From the NCBI GenBank assembly GCA_035048495.1, contig CM068546.1, positions 16,436,435 through 16,500,434 of the forward strand: DNA of 64,000 nt, in the 5' to 3' direction. The stretch is from Euptelea pleiosperma. Its lineage: Eukaryota; Streptophyta; Magnoliopsida; Ranunculales; Eupteleaceae. Shown here piece by piece: positions 34,101 through 42,907 of this stretch. Below the pieces are notes generated by a model, which saw only the letters and a program-made list of their open reading frames with translations, had not been told where the DNA came from and did not search any database. The position numbers were made by a program, and so were the translations under genes. How positions within the stretch are numbered: position 1 is the first letter of the stretch; every line of letters starts with the position of its first letter.

Positions 34101-36889
34101 TCTCTGGCCATGGTTATCAGAGGCTCGAACTCGATGAGAGGAGCGGGGATCTCTATCAGTGGAGCAGTCTCCAAAAGATCATTGAGATCAGAAATAGCTG
34201 ACTCTGTTGCAAAGTCAGCTCCAAAGTGTTCTAGACACTGCTTAAGAATATCTTCGGTGGAGTCCGGGATTAGACTCTCAACGGCACACATTTCATCGGT
34301 CACTTCGCGATCGGCATCTTGTTGCATTAAACGAAAGATGTTGACCTCAGCTTTGAGGTTACCGAAAGCAATGGACATGTTTCCGTCCCGGCACCCGATG
34401 TGTGCGTTCGCGGTGGCAAGGAATGGACGGCCTAAGATGACTGGAATGCGGTTGTCGTGACACGGCTCGGTGTCTAGAATGATAAAGTCCACAGGATAAT
34501 AAAAGTCAGCGACTTTTACTAGGACATCTTCAATGATTCCTCTTGGAATCTTGATGGACTGATCAGCCAATTTTAGGGTGACATTGGTAGGCTTCATATC
34601 TTTCAGTCCTAACTGCTGATATACCGAGAATGGTATGAGGTTAACGCTAGCCCCTAAATCTAGCAAGGCAGTGCAGCTAAAGTTGTCACCAATTTCACAT
34701 TGGACAGTTGGGCTACCTGGATCCTTGTGTTTGATCACACTGTTGCGTTGAATGAACGCGGTAGCTTTTTCGGCCAAGAAGGCAGCTTTGGGTACATGCG
34801 TACGCCGCTTAACTGTGCACAAGTCCTTGAGGAATTTGGCATAGGAAGGGATTTGCTTGATAGCAGAAAGGAATGGGATATTGATCTGGACGTCTTTAAA
34901 GACATCTAAGATCTCAGAGAATTGCTGATCCCGCTTATCTTGGACAAGTCTGTCCGGGAAGGGAGGCTTTACTCGACAAATGGATTTGTCTTTAGCCTTA
35001 GATTTCTGCACAGGGATATCTGATGTTGGTGCAGAGGTAGAAGAAGCAGAGGTAGGATTGGTACTAGTTTCCTCTGTACGAGTGATGGGTGCTGGAGATG
35101 GCACCGGCGGTGGTTGGACTCCCATGTCCACAGTTTTTCCAGATCGTAGGGTGGTTACAGCTTGCACCTCCCCTTGACAATTCTCATTCTGGCTTTGAGA
35201 TTGAGATCCGATCTCATATACTGCCCCTTTGGCATTTCCTTTAGGGTTGGCAAGGGGTTGGCTAGGAAAGATCCCCTTAGCTTTCTCAGCTTCCAAGTTA
35301 CCTAGACGTTGCTCTAGACGAAGCATGGATTGCTGTTGCTGTTGCTCTAGGCGCTGCATAGATTGTTGTTGCTGAGTAATGAGTTGAGCTAGAAGGTCTT
35401 CGATACCAGATTTGGGGAGCGACTGTTGGGGAGTAGCTAATGGGAGCTGAGGCACCAATTCGCGACTCGAGCTCATCGGGGCATTATAGTTATAGGCGGA
35501 AGAATTAGTTGGGACAATCTGTTGGTTCTGAAAGTTCTGGGGAACTCTTTGCTGATTCTGAAATGTGCTCTGTTGTCCAGAGTATTGACCCTGTTGGAAC
35601 TGCTGGTTCTGATTAGATGGGTACTGATTCTGCTGGTATTGTCCCTGATTGAATTGCCTATTGGGTTGATTGAACCCAGGAGGATACATGCCCTGAGGCT
35701 GACGCGGAGGTTGAGCTTGTGGTTGAGTAGACTGAGGCCGCCAGGAGAAGTTAGGGTGGTTTCTCATGTCCGGATGATAAGATTGACTATACGAGTTCTG
35801 AGTGGGTGGTTTGTATGTGCTGAAAGCACAAACTTCTTCCTGAAGAGGATTAGACCATCCTTCATTCAAAGGACAATGCTCAGTAGTATGGGAGGGTTGC
35901 AGACAGAGGGTGCAGGATTCCATAGGGCTCTCGTGTCCCACATGCATGACTGGGGTAGATTGTTGAGTAGGCTTTTGTACAGACACAGCCAGTGCCGAGA
36001 CTGACTTGCTCAACTCTTGAATGACAGATCGAAGCTCAGTATCAGCTGTAGCATCATGTCCCTTGGTTGTCCTTTGGACCGAAGTGGTTCGACTAAACTC
36101 TGAGTCAGTCGTCCAATGTTGAGAGTTTTCTCCTAACTCTCCCAAGAATTTGTATGCATCGGTCGGAGTTTGGTGCAGGAATTTTCCTTGGCACATTGAC
36201 TCTACCATGGTCCGGGACTCATCAGTAAGTCCCTTGTAGAAAACGTGGACAAGATTGCCCTTGTCGATGCTATGGTGGGGACACTTAGTCAGGTAGTCTT
36301 GGAATCTATCCCATGCTTCAAAAAATTTCTCATCGGACTTCTGTCTAAAGTCCTGAATGAGTTGCTTCATTTGGTTGGTCCGAGTCATGGGGTAGAATTT
36401 AGACATGAATTTGCCCACCAATTCTTTCCAAGTGCTGATTGAATCAGCGGGTAAGGAGTAGAGCCAATCTGAGGCTCTGTCTTTGAGCGAGAATGGAAAA
36501 ACTCGCAGACGGACATTGTCATCATCAAGGTTCTGATTCTTGAAAAGTAGGATGACATGTTGGAATTCCCTAATATGGGAATATGGGTCTTCTCTTGGGA
36601 GACCACGAAAGGTAGGCAGCATTTGGATCGTCTGCGGTCTGATCTCAAACTGTACTGCAGTAGTAGGTGGGAGAACAATGCAAGTGGGTGGATTGGCAGA
36701 GATAGGAGTGAACGTCTCGATAAGAGGTCGTTCGACTGCCATGACTACAAAGGTAGTAGTACTGGGGGAGGCGGGTGGGGAAAGAGATGGGGAAGAATTC
36801 AGTGGAGGATCCACTGTAGGGACGTGATTCTCAGATCGAATCAAGCGCTTGTTCGGACGATTCCAAACGGGCATACGCGAATGAGGCAA
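31109..36889 (-). CDS. gag-pol: Gag-Pro-Pol polyprotein of A-full, intact
   Basis: A single open frame of 1926 residues encodes all enzymes needed for retrotransposition. Residues about 125-235 are the gag capsid-like core. C326, C329, H334 and C339 form a CCHC zinc knuckle, followed by an Asn/Gln-rich tail and a Gln-rich helical repeat (about 505-535). The aspartic protease has DLGAS at 744-748. RT (about 1055-1240) has FMDD at 1204-1207. RNase H has D1353, E1394, D1419 and D1462. The integrase has H1560, H1567, C1598, C1601 and the catalytic triad D1630, D1689, E1725 (spacing 58 and 35). There is no chromodomain and no env frame. gag and pol are fused in one frame, so no frameshift is needed. 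Met6 (codon at 36874) is conserved in family B and may be the real start. The other copies in the window are broken versions of this gene. Confidence 0.97.
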   Translation of the reverse strand: MPHSRMPVWNRPNKRLIRSENHVPTVDPPLNSSPSLSPPASPSTTTFVVMAVERPLIETFTPISANPPTCIVLPPTTAVQFEIRPQTIQMLPTFRGLPREDPYSHIREFQHVILLFKNQNLDDDNVRLRVFPFSLKDRASDWLYSLPADSISTWKELVGKFMSKFYPMTRTNQMKQLIQDFRQKSDEKFFEAWDRFQDYLTKCPHHSIDKGNLVHVFYKGLTDESRTMVESMCQGKFLHQTPTDAYKFLGELGENSQHWTTDSEFSRTTSVQRTTKGHDATADTELRSVIQELSKSVSALAVSVQKPTQQSTPVMHVGHESPMESCTLCLQPSHTTEHCPLNEGWSNPLQEEVCAFSTYKPPTQNSYSQSYHPDMRNHPNFSWRPQSTQPQAQPPRQPQGMYPPGFNQPNRQFNQGQYQQNQYPSNQNQQFQQGQYSGQQSTFQNQQRVPQNFQNQQIVPTNSSAYNYNAPMSSSRELVPQLPLATPQQSLPKSGIEDLLAQLITQQQQSMQRLEQQQQQSMLRLEQRLGNLEAEKAKGIFPSQPLANPKGNAKGAVYEIGSQSQSQNENCQGEVQAVTTLRSGKTVDMGVQPPPVPSPAPITRTEETSTNPTSASSTSAPTSDIPVQKSKAKDKSICRVKPPFPDRLVQDKRDQQFSEILDVFKDVQINIPFLSAIKQIPSYAKFLKDLCTVKRRTHVPKAAFLAEKATAFIQRNSVIKHKDPGSPTVQCEIGDNFSCTALLDLGASVNLIPFSVYQQLGLKDMKPTNVTLKLADQSIKIPRGIIEDVLVKVADFYYPVDFIILDTEPCHDNRIPVILGRPFLATANAHIGCRDGNMSIAFGNLKAEVNIFRLMQQDADREVTDEMCAVESLIPDSTEDILKQCLEHFGADFATESAISDLNDLLETAPLIEIPAPLIEFEPLITMAREPFLPVPTEVKPLQSVSSVTPISTPSAPILELKPLPTDLSYAYLGPKETYPVILASALSASERKKLLELLNEHKSAIGWTIDDIRGIDPSVCQHHIYLEDESKTSREHQRRLNPVLKDVVRDEVLKLLDAGIIYPISDSKWVSPIHVVPKKAGFTVVENENKEMVTQRLKKGWRVCIDYRRLNTNTRKDHFPLPFIDQMLERLAGHSYYCFLDGYSGYNQIPIAPEDHEKTTFTCPFGTFAYKRMPFGLCNAPATFQRCMMSIFSDMVEKFLEVFMDDFSVFGSSFDDCLTHLGLVLQRCQDKRLVLNWEKCHFMVKKGIVLGHVISHQGIEVDKAKIDIISTLPIPKSVRDIRSFLGHGGFYRRFIKDFSQIARPLSHLLAKDSPFDFNADCVKAFERLKSELTTAPIIRPPDWTLPFEVMCDASDYALGAVLGQRVDKRSHVIYYASKTLNSAQMNYSTTEKELLAVVFALDKFRQYLLATKVVVYTDHAALRYLMSKKETKPRLIRWILLLQEFDLEIKDKKGTENVVADHLSRLTLESSFDTQPIPETFPDEQLFAISVNPWYADIVNYLVTEEMPSHWSKQDKSQFLARVKYYSWDDPYLYKYCPDQIIRLCVLESDQLNILSSCHDQPCGGHFSTKKTAEKVLQCGFYWPTLFKDAHIYSKTCPNCQHLGRISQRNMMPLTPIQVDEIFDTWGIDFMGPFPISYGFEYILLAVDYVSKWIEAIPTKTNDHKVVVKFLKEFIFARFGAPKAIISDGGTHFCNKIFENLMKKYGVTHKVALAYHPQTSGQVEVSNRQIKQILEKTVNTTRKDWSTRLTDALWAYRTAYKTPLNMSPYRLVFGKPCHLPVEIEHRALWAIKKLNFDLDSAGEERKLQMNELEELRNDAYNLSKNYKAKMKWIHDKSILRKEFQPGQKVLLYNSRLHLFPGKLKSRWTGPYTVTAVTPFGAITIEDPKDHSSFQVNGQRLKQFHELDVSFIQTFEIDLIDPIYVD

Positions 36890-38556
36890 GCTCTATACTT
36901 GGCAAAAAGTTGCCAGAGAGGAACACTATCCTAAATGATGCACACCAAGCACAGATAATCCTATTCTAAGCAATCAGGATATATTTTAGGAATTATCTTT
37001 GTTAGTTTTGGGGCTAGAGTAGATTATGACAGTGGGCGGACCACTGGTTTATCTTTTAACCGTCGGACTAACTATTTTGCACTCAGAGGTTCTCACCAGG
37101 CTACACTCTTCAGAGCGAATCCTTTAGTACTAACTCTAGTTAACAACAAGGCAATCCGAAGCCTAGACAGACGTGCGGCACAATGGCTGACTTAAGTACG
37201 TCCCAGACTAACCGGATTGGTCAAGTGTATAAGAAGAGTGTTCCCTCGGGTTAAGCTAGGGTTGATGCGTGTTCCTAGTCCACACGCAACTAACCACCGA
37301 ATAATCCAAGATGCCACGTCGAGCTCAGTGTACTTGAGTAGCAGGGACTTATGGGTGTGTTAGACAACAGGGACCCGCGCTCGTGGTCTTATTTCGATTG
37401 GATGTTAAGCGGGTTCGCTTTGCGTGGATTTTTCCTCGAACACCGGGCTAATTGGCTCTACTTCTTGATTCTTTTTAATTAAATGGAGCCTTGGGATCAA
37501 ATCAGTTGGAATGATGAGGTGGGTGATGAAATCCCACCAGTTTCAATTTGGAGCTGGGTCTGCTCTCTTAGAGTTGATTGATTAACGGCCACGCCACGCA
37601 AGTCGAAGAATATGGATGCGAAAGCAAATAGACAAGCGGCAATGATGCACCCAATATGCTCTGTATCGCACTCAAGGCGAGGATAGAGACTTACCTCCCG
37701 TGGGCCACGCCACGGGGTCTCCTCCGTGGGTTAGAGAGGGGTATCCTAATGGGCTTGGGCCCGACTCCACCTCTTTGAGCTTTCGCTCTCTACCCACACT
37801 GGATCGTGTTCCTGCAGAAAAGTTAGATCGCACGGTCTAGGTATTCGGGATTCTATTTGGAAGATCCTTGCCTTTTTAGGGTTCACTGAACAAGCACTAG
37901 ATTTAGGCAAGTTTTTGAATTAGTTTCCAAATTCGAGATGGGTTAAAATTTAGGAATTCCCAGATTGGAAAATACCTAGATTGGAAAGTTTCCCGAACGG
38001 TAGAGATCTTCCAAGAAAGATTTGATTGCGAGATCCCTTATAATTTTGGGAAATTTCCCAAAATTGAAATTCTGCTAGATTTGGGATGTTTCCTTTTGCA
38101 GACTTTTCCAAATTCGGAAGATTTCTAAAGATAGAAATTCTTCTAAAGAGGAAACTTCAAAGAGGGGAAACCCTAATTAAGCAGAGTTTCAAGATTTTGG
38201 AATCTTTCCAAAATATCGCAAATCCTTGATTGGTGATTTCTAAAAATCTGCAGAATATAAAACCCTAATTTTTTTGAATTTTGATTTTTTAATTTTTTTG
38301 GTATTTTCCTCTAAAAAACCCTAGAACAAGATCTAGCAGTTATATGGAAAGCAGTAAAATTCCTAAATTATTACAAATTGCACTCGGCCTTCCGAGGCAT
38401 TAAAAATAGTAATTTAAAAACTGCTAAAAATCAACAAAAACAAAAAAAATAGAAGGTTTCCCGAAAAGGTCAGGCTGGCCAAATTGAGCAGCTTTTCGCT
38501 TCAGCAACTTTCCAATTCCGTCTTTATGTCCTTTTTCGCACTCCCGAACACCCGAG
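36890..38556 (-). other. A-full 5' leader
   Basis: A 1.67-kb untranslated leader between PBS and gag. The gag-proximal half is shared with family B and contains the hairpin at 37030-37046, a 48-bp block identical to family B (37153-37200) and a GAGC-GAAA-GCTC tetraloop hairpin (37777-37788, minus reading). The PBS-proximal 750 bp are A/T-rich, absent from family B, and contain a perfect 24-bp palindrome (38042-38065). I see no gene in it. Confidence 0.8.
37030..37046 (-). ncRNA. Leader hairpin CAGTGG/CCACTG (A-full)
   Basis: The same 17 bases occur at 14589-14605 in family B and 46731-46747 in A-host. Perfect 6-bp stem. Candidate packaging or dimerisation signal by position only. Confidence 0.45.
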
Positions 38557-38570
38557 CGGCAGCGGCGCCA
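38557..38570 (-). other. Primer-binding site, tRNA-Asp type (A-full)
   Basis: TGGCGCCGCTGCCG on the element strand, 2 nt from the 5' LTR. It matches the tRNA-Asp 3' end with one mismatch over 14 bases; beyond this the sequence (CTCGGG) diverges from the tRNA, unlike the 18-base site of B-full. Confidence 0.85.
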
Positions 38571-40017
38571 TTTGAAAATAGGATTTTTCCCGCGTCGTTG
38601 GTTACGGAAATCCTAGATCTCAACAATATTTGTAATTATCCGATTCTTTTTCACTCAAATCCTGCAAAAATCACAGGGTTGTACAGTGGCTCGTGTCGGA
38701 TGTCGATCCGCACTCGGGGTTAGTTAGCGCGACTCATGAACATGCAATGACGGATTTTTATCAAGAAAACATGGAGAGGTGAGAATGATGATCGATTTAA
38801 AATAATTATTGGCGACTTTTAGAGAGAGAGATTTCCCACAAGTAATTAAGACGAGAATAAATTGAGAATAAGACTGAAAACACAATACTGCAAAATCAAT
38901 TAAACTTTATTCAATCATAGTGCTTACAAACTATCTTTGTAGAAATTACTAAAAACTTGACTATAAAGCATTAAAATTCTAGAGAGATTTAGAGATAGAA
39001 ATAAGAACTAGAGAGAGAAAGTGAGATAGAGAGAAGAATAGCTAGAGAGAGAAACTAGGGAGAGAACATAAAGAAAGGAGTTTTAGATAGAGAGAAGGAG
39101 AACCCTATATAGAAAGAAAAAGATTGAGGGTTAGAGAGAGAAAAACTATACCTTGAATTTACCCAGATTTAGCCAATGGTTAGATCGGCCAAGAGAACAT
39201 GAAAAGATGAGATCCGATGCATGGTGGCTGTTGTGCATGGTGAACGGGTCGATAGGATCTGCCCAATGTGAGAAGATCAAGCTTGCTGGAGGTCATGCCA
39301 AGTACGTGGCCGTGAGGAATTGGAGGAAGTGGGGAACGGTGTTGGTGATGATAAAGGAGAGGAATGATGGCTTACGATGTCAAAGACAACAAGGAAAGTT
39401 GCTGGACATGATTGAGGAAGGTGGGGAAGAAGTTGATGCCGACTAGAGATGTGTGTTGCAGGCTGACCGGAGCAAGGGATAACGCCGAAGAGGGGGGCAG
39501 CAACTGTGTGGATGAAGCGGAGCCTTTGAGACCTGCTCGTGAAGAGCAGTCAGTGGTGTTGGCAGCTTCCCCTTCTCCTTCAACGGACTGGAGTTGCAGG
39601 TTGCAACTCCAGCACGTTAGAGAGACGGGGTGTGGGGGGCGATGGCTGGTGCAGGCGCTCCAGCAGGTAGGAGTCGGTGATGATGGAGGCGCTGGTTGCT
39701 GCCAGTGGAGACTGATGTGAAGGCGAGGTGGAGGGCAGACGTCCTCTTCTTCTTCTCTTTTCTGGTTCTTTTTTTTTTTCTTTTTGTTTGTGGAACGGTG
39801 AAGAAGAGGAGGAGGGTGACGGTGGCTGGGTTTGCTTGAGGGATCCCAAAGGAGGATAGGACGATGGAAGAGATGAGGAGAGGGAGGCGAAGATAGAAGT
39901 GCTGTGTAACGTGGGGCGTAAGGAGCACTGACGGCCGGAGTTGCAGGTCTGCAACTCCGGCGTTAAAAAAAAACGGTAATGAAAAACGAAAACGAAAACG
40001 AGAAAAAAAAAGAAAAA

Positions 40018-40066
40018 GAAGAAGAAGAAGAAGAAGAAGAAGAAGAAGAAGAAGAAGAAGAAGAAG
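40018..40066. repeat. GAA/TTC array in A-full 5' LTR
   Basis: Shorter allele of the array at 27840-27926, at the same LTR position. Confidence 0.93.
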
Positions 40067-40240
40067 GAGACTGATGCCGTGGAGGAGCACTGACGGCCGG
40101 AGTTGCAGGCAACTCCGGCGAAGAAGAAGAAGAAGATGAAGAAAATGAGAAAGAGAAAAGAAGAAAAAGAAGAAGAATGGGGCCAAAGGTGAATGCGGGA
40201 TTGATAGGGGGAGAGAAAGGAGAAGATTTGAGGGGGATTA

Positions 40241-40304
40241 GGGTTCGAACGAACCCTTCTCCCTCCTCTTATAAAGCTCCCTATTTCCATTAATGGAAAT
40301 AGGG
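40241..40304 (-). promoter_or_regulatory. Core promoter of A-full: palindrome, TATA box, palindrome
   Basis: In transcription order there is a perfect 26-bp palindrome (40304-40279, arm CCCTATTTCCATT), then AGC, a TATA-like TTTATAAG (40276-40269), 12 bases, and an inverted repeat GGGTTCG-TT-CGAACCC (40256-40241). A start 25-32 bases after the TATA box would fall inside the second inverted repeat. The layout recurs in all family A LTRs with promoter sequence. In two copies the palindrome arms changed together (54135-54160 and 63917-63932), which supports selection on the symmetry. Promoter function is inferred. Confidence 0.6.
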
Positions 40305-40328
40305 TATTTTTTAAATAAAAAAAAATAT

Positions 40329-40368
<40 letters not shown>

Positions 40369-40619
40369 TAAAATGCTACTTTTCTATGGGGAATCTCCCC
40401 AATTAGTGGACCCCCCATTTAATTAAAATTATTTTTGAAATTCGCGGGGTCCACTAACTGGTCGGACAGCGGGTCGATGCTGATGGGCCCGGCTACTGGC
40501 CCACATGGACTGATGATGTCCATCGTCTCACAAGTTGATGTGACAGGCATTCTGAAGGCGATCGGATGGATGGTGACTTGATTGGGACCCAGATTGGTAG
40601 ATCGACGGATCTAGAGAGA

Positions 40620-40650
40620 TCCAACGGTCCGATGGAAGATCCAACGGTCA
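40620..40650 (+). promoter_or_regulatory. MSA-like AACGG repeats upstream of A-full promoter
   Basis: Two units 20 bp apart: TCCAACGGTCC (40620-40630) and TCCAACGGTCA (40640-40650). The second fits the M-phase activator consensus YCYAACGGYYA exactly. They lie about 350 bases upstream of the TATA-like box. Perfect matches recur in other family A LTRs at 21605-21615, 28500-28510, 41999-42009, 43567-43577 (minus), 56258-56268, 60691-60701 (minus) and 63508-63518 (minus). Confidence 0.5.
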
Positions 40651-41310
40651 GAAAGCTAAGGGAGATGAGATAGAGCCGAAGGGTAGGAGTTCTGGGGTTA
40701 AGTCAGTAGATTCGAGGATCGAGAGATGAAGAGAGAGAGAGAATAAGGAGAGATGAGAGAAAAAGTATCAAAAAAAATGGAAAAAAGCACTGGCGGAGGG
40801 TCTGGAACCCTGTTCTTCACTGTGACCATCCTCACGCTTCTCCAGTAGAGTCGACTATCATTCCTTGCTGACTCATGTGGCTTTAAACGCTTTGGTCCGT
40901 CTCTTGGTCATTGGCTCTCCTGCTCTCTTCGTTCTTTGGGCCGGCTTTTTGGTCCTCTTATTCAGCCCATATTTGGCCCATATCTTCTAGTCATAGCATG
41001 TGGGCTCTTTAAGCTTTGATAATGGGCTTTCATGATCGATTTGGGCCCACAAGTCTCGAGAATCGTCCCATCGGGGTTTCCTGCGACAGAAGAAGCGCGT
41101 AATGAGACTCTATCAGAATGACTTCATGTCTAGACTTTCGAAAATGTGTTTAATGCATGCAAATATACCATTTCGTCCAGAAAAGTGTGTTCTACGCAAC
41201 AAAAGAGACTCTTACGTAGAAAAGTAGATAAATAGAGTATTTTAACGTGGGAGAATGCAATAACGCTAACAGGATAATTGCTTAAAATAAGCACTTTTGA
41301 GCGAATATCA

Positions 41311-42669
41311 CTGGGCGTGCGCACCAGCAGCAAGGAGGCGCCTCCTCCTTCTTTCTCTTCTCCTTTTCTCTTTTTCTTTTTCTTTTTTTTTTGTGTGAGA
41401 AGATGAAGAAAGGGGGAGAGAGCGTGCAGGTGTGACCGGCAGACTGGTGATCCAAACTTGCAACCTAATGACGGAGTTGCAGATGGCCGGAGTTCTGCAA
41501 CTCCGGCGAGAAAAATAACGAAGAAGATGAAGAAGAAGGTGAAGAAGAAGAGGGGAAAATCGCCAAAAACCGAGGAGAAAGAGGGGGCAACGAGTTGGGG
41601 GAGTTTTGGGGGAAGGAGAGGAAGAGATTGGAGGGGGATTAGGGTTCGAATGAACCCCTATCCTTCTCCTTTTAAAGCTCCCTATTTCCTTTAATGGAAA
41701 TAGGGTATTTTTTAAAATAAAAAAAATACGAATCTCCCCAATTAGTGGACCCCCCATTTAATTAAAATTATTTTTGAAATTCGCGGGGTCCACTAACTGG
41801 TCGGACAGCGGGTCGATGAAGATGGGCCCGGCTATTGGCCCTCATGGATTGATGATATCCATCGTCTCACAAGATGATGTGACAGACAGTCTGATGGTGA
41901 TCGGATGGATGGTGACTTGATTGGGACTCAGATTGGTAGATCGACAGATCTAGAGAGATCCAACGGTCCGATTGAAGATCCAACGGTCCGATGGAAGATC
42001 CAACGGTCAGAAAGCTAAGGGAGATGAGATAGAGCCGATGGGCAGGAGTTCTGGGGTTAGGTCAGTAGATTCGAGGACCGAGATATGAAGAGAGAGAGAG
42101 AATAAGGAGAGATGAGAGAGAAAGTATCAGAAAATAGAGAGAAAAGCACTGGCGGAGGGTCTGGAACCCTGGTCTTCACTGTGACCATCCTCACGCTTCT
42201 CCAGTAGAGTCGACCATCATTCTTTGCTGACTCATGTGGCTTTAAACGCTTTGGTCCGTCTCTTGGTCATTGGCTCTCCTACTCTCTTCGTTCTTTGGGC
42301 CGGCTTTTTGGTCCTCTTATTCAGCCCATATTTGGCCCATATCTTCTAGTCATAGCATGTGGGCTCTTTAAGCTTTGATAATGGGCTTTCCTGATCGATG
42401 TGGGCTTGCAAGTCTCGAGAATTGTCCCATCGGGGTTTCCTGCGATAGAAGAAGCGCGTAATGAGACTCTATCAGAATGACTTCATGTCTAGACTTTCAA
42501 AAATGTGTTTAATGCATGCAAATATACCATTTCGTCCAGAAAAGTGTGTTCTACGCAACAAAAGAGACTCTTACGTAGAAAAGTAGATAAATAGAGTATT
42601 TTAACGTGGGAGAATGCAATAACGCTAACAGGATAATTGCTTAAAATAAGCACTTTTGAGCGAATATCA
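41311..42669 (-). mobile_element. Solo LTR 2 of family A, right piece (upstream half of LTR)
   Basis: This continues 25150-26400 after removal of A-full and ends GAGCGAATATCA before TSD GAACC. It includes dyad 41642-41657, palindrome 41680-41705 (one mismatched pair) and three AACGG units (41959-42009). The simple-repeat spacer present in other copies is nearly missing: the promoter region passes directly from a short A run into the AATCTCCCC block near 41730. Confidence 0.92.
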
Positions 42670-42907
42670 GAACCGATCTCATATACTGCTCCTTTGGCAT
42701 TTCCTTTTGGGTTAGCGATGGGTTGGCTAGGGAAGATGCCTTTAGCTTTCTCAGCTTCCAGGTTACCTAAGCGTTGCTCTAGACGAAGCATGGGTTGCTG
42801 TTGCTGTTGCTCTAGGCTTTGCATAGATTGAGTAATGAGTTGAGCTAGAAGGTCCTCAATACCGGGTTTGGGGACCAACTGTTGGGGAGCAGCTAATGGG
42901 AGCTGAG
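42670..42907 (-). pseudogene. gag: A-host gag fragment between solo LTRs 2 and 3
   Basis: It corresponds to residues about 483-562 of the intact polyprotein: the Gln-rich helical repeat ([11 protein letters not shown]...[21 protein letters not shown]) up to AVYEIGS. It is bounded by GAACC (42670) and CTGAG (42903-42907), the target duplications of the two solo LTRs. It also forms the 238-bp spacer between two head-to-head LTRs. Confidence 0.9.

Larger units (their letters stand above)
26401..41310 (-). mobile_element. A-full: complete, apparently intact Athila-type retrotransposon
   Basis: A 14.9-kb element on the minus strand, inserted into solo LTR 2 with TSD CTGGG on both sides. It has 5' LTR 38573-41310, PBS 38557-38570, leader, one open gag-pol frame 36889-31109, 3' noncoding region, polypurine tract 29171-29182 and 3' LTR 26401-29170. 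The two LTRs differ at only four sites that I could find, plus the length of a GAA array. All catalytic motifs are present. It is the youngest and best preserved element of the window and could be autonomous, unless gag needs features I cannot see. Confidence 0.96.
38573..41310 (-). repeat. A-full 5' LTR (2738 bp)
   Basis: Starts TGAAAATAGG next to the PBS and ends GAGCGAATATCA before TSD CTGGG (41311-41315). It contains the promoter module 40241-40304, AACGG units 40620-40650, several TGGGCC-type motifs (about 40920-41050) and GAA array 40018-40066. By eye it is 99.8% identical to the 3' LTR outside the array. Confidence 0.96.
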
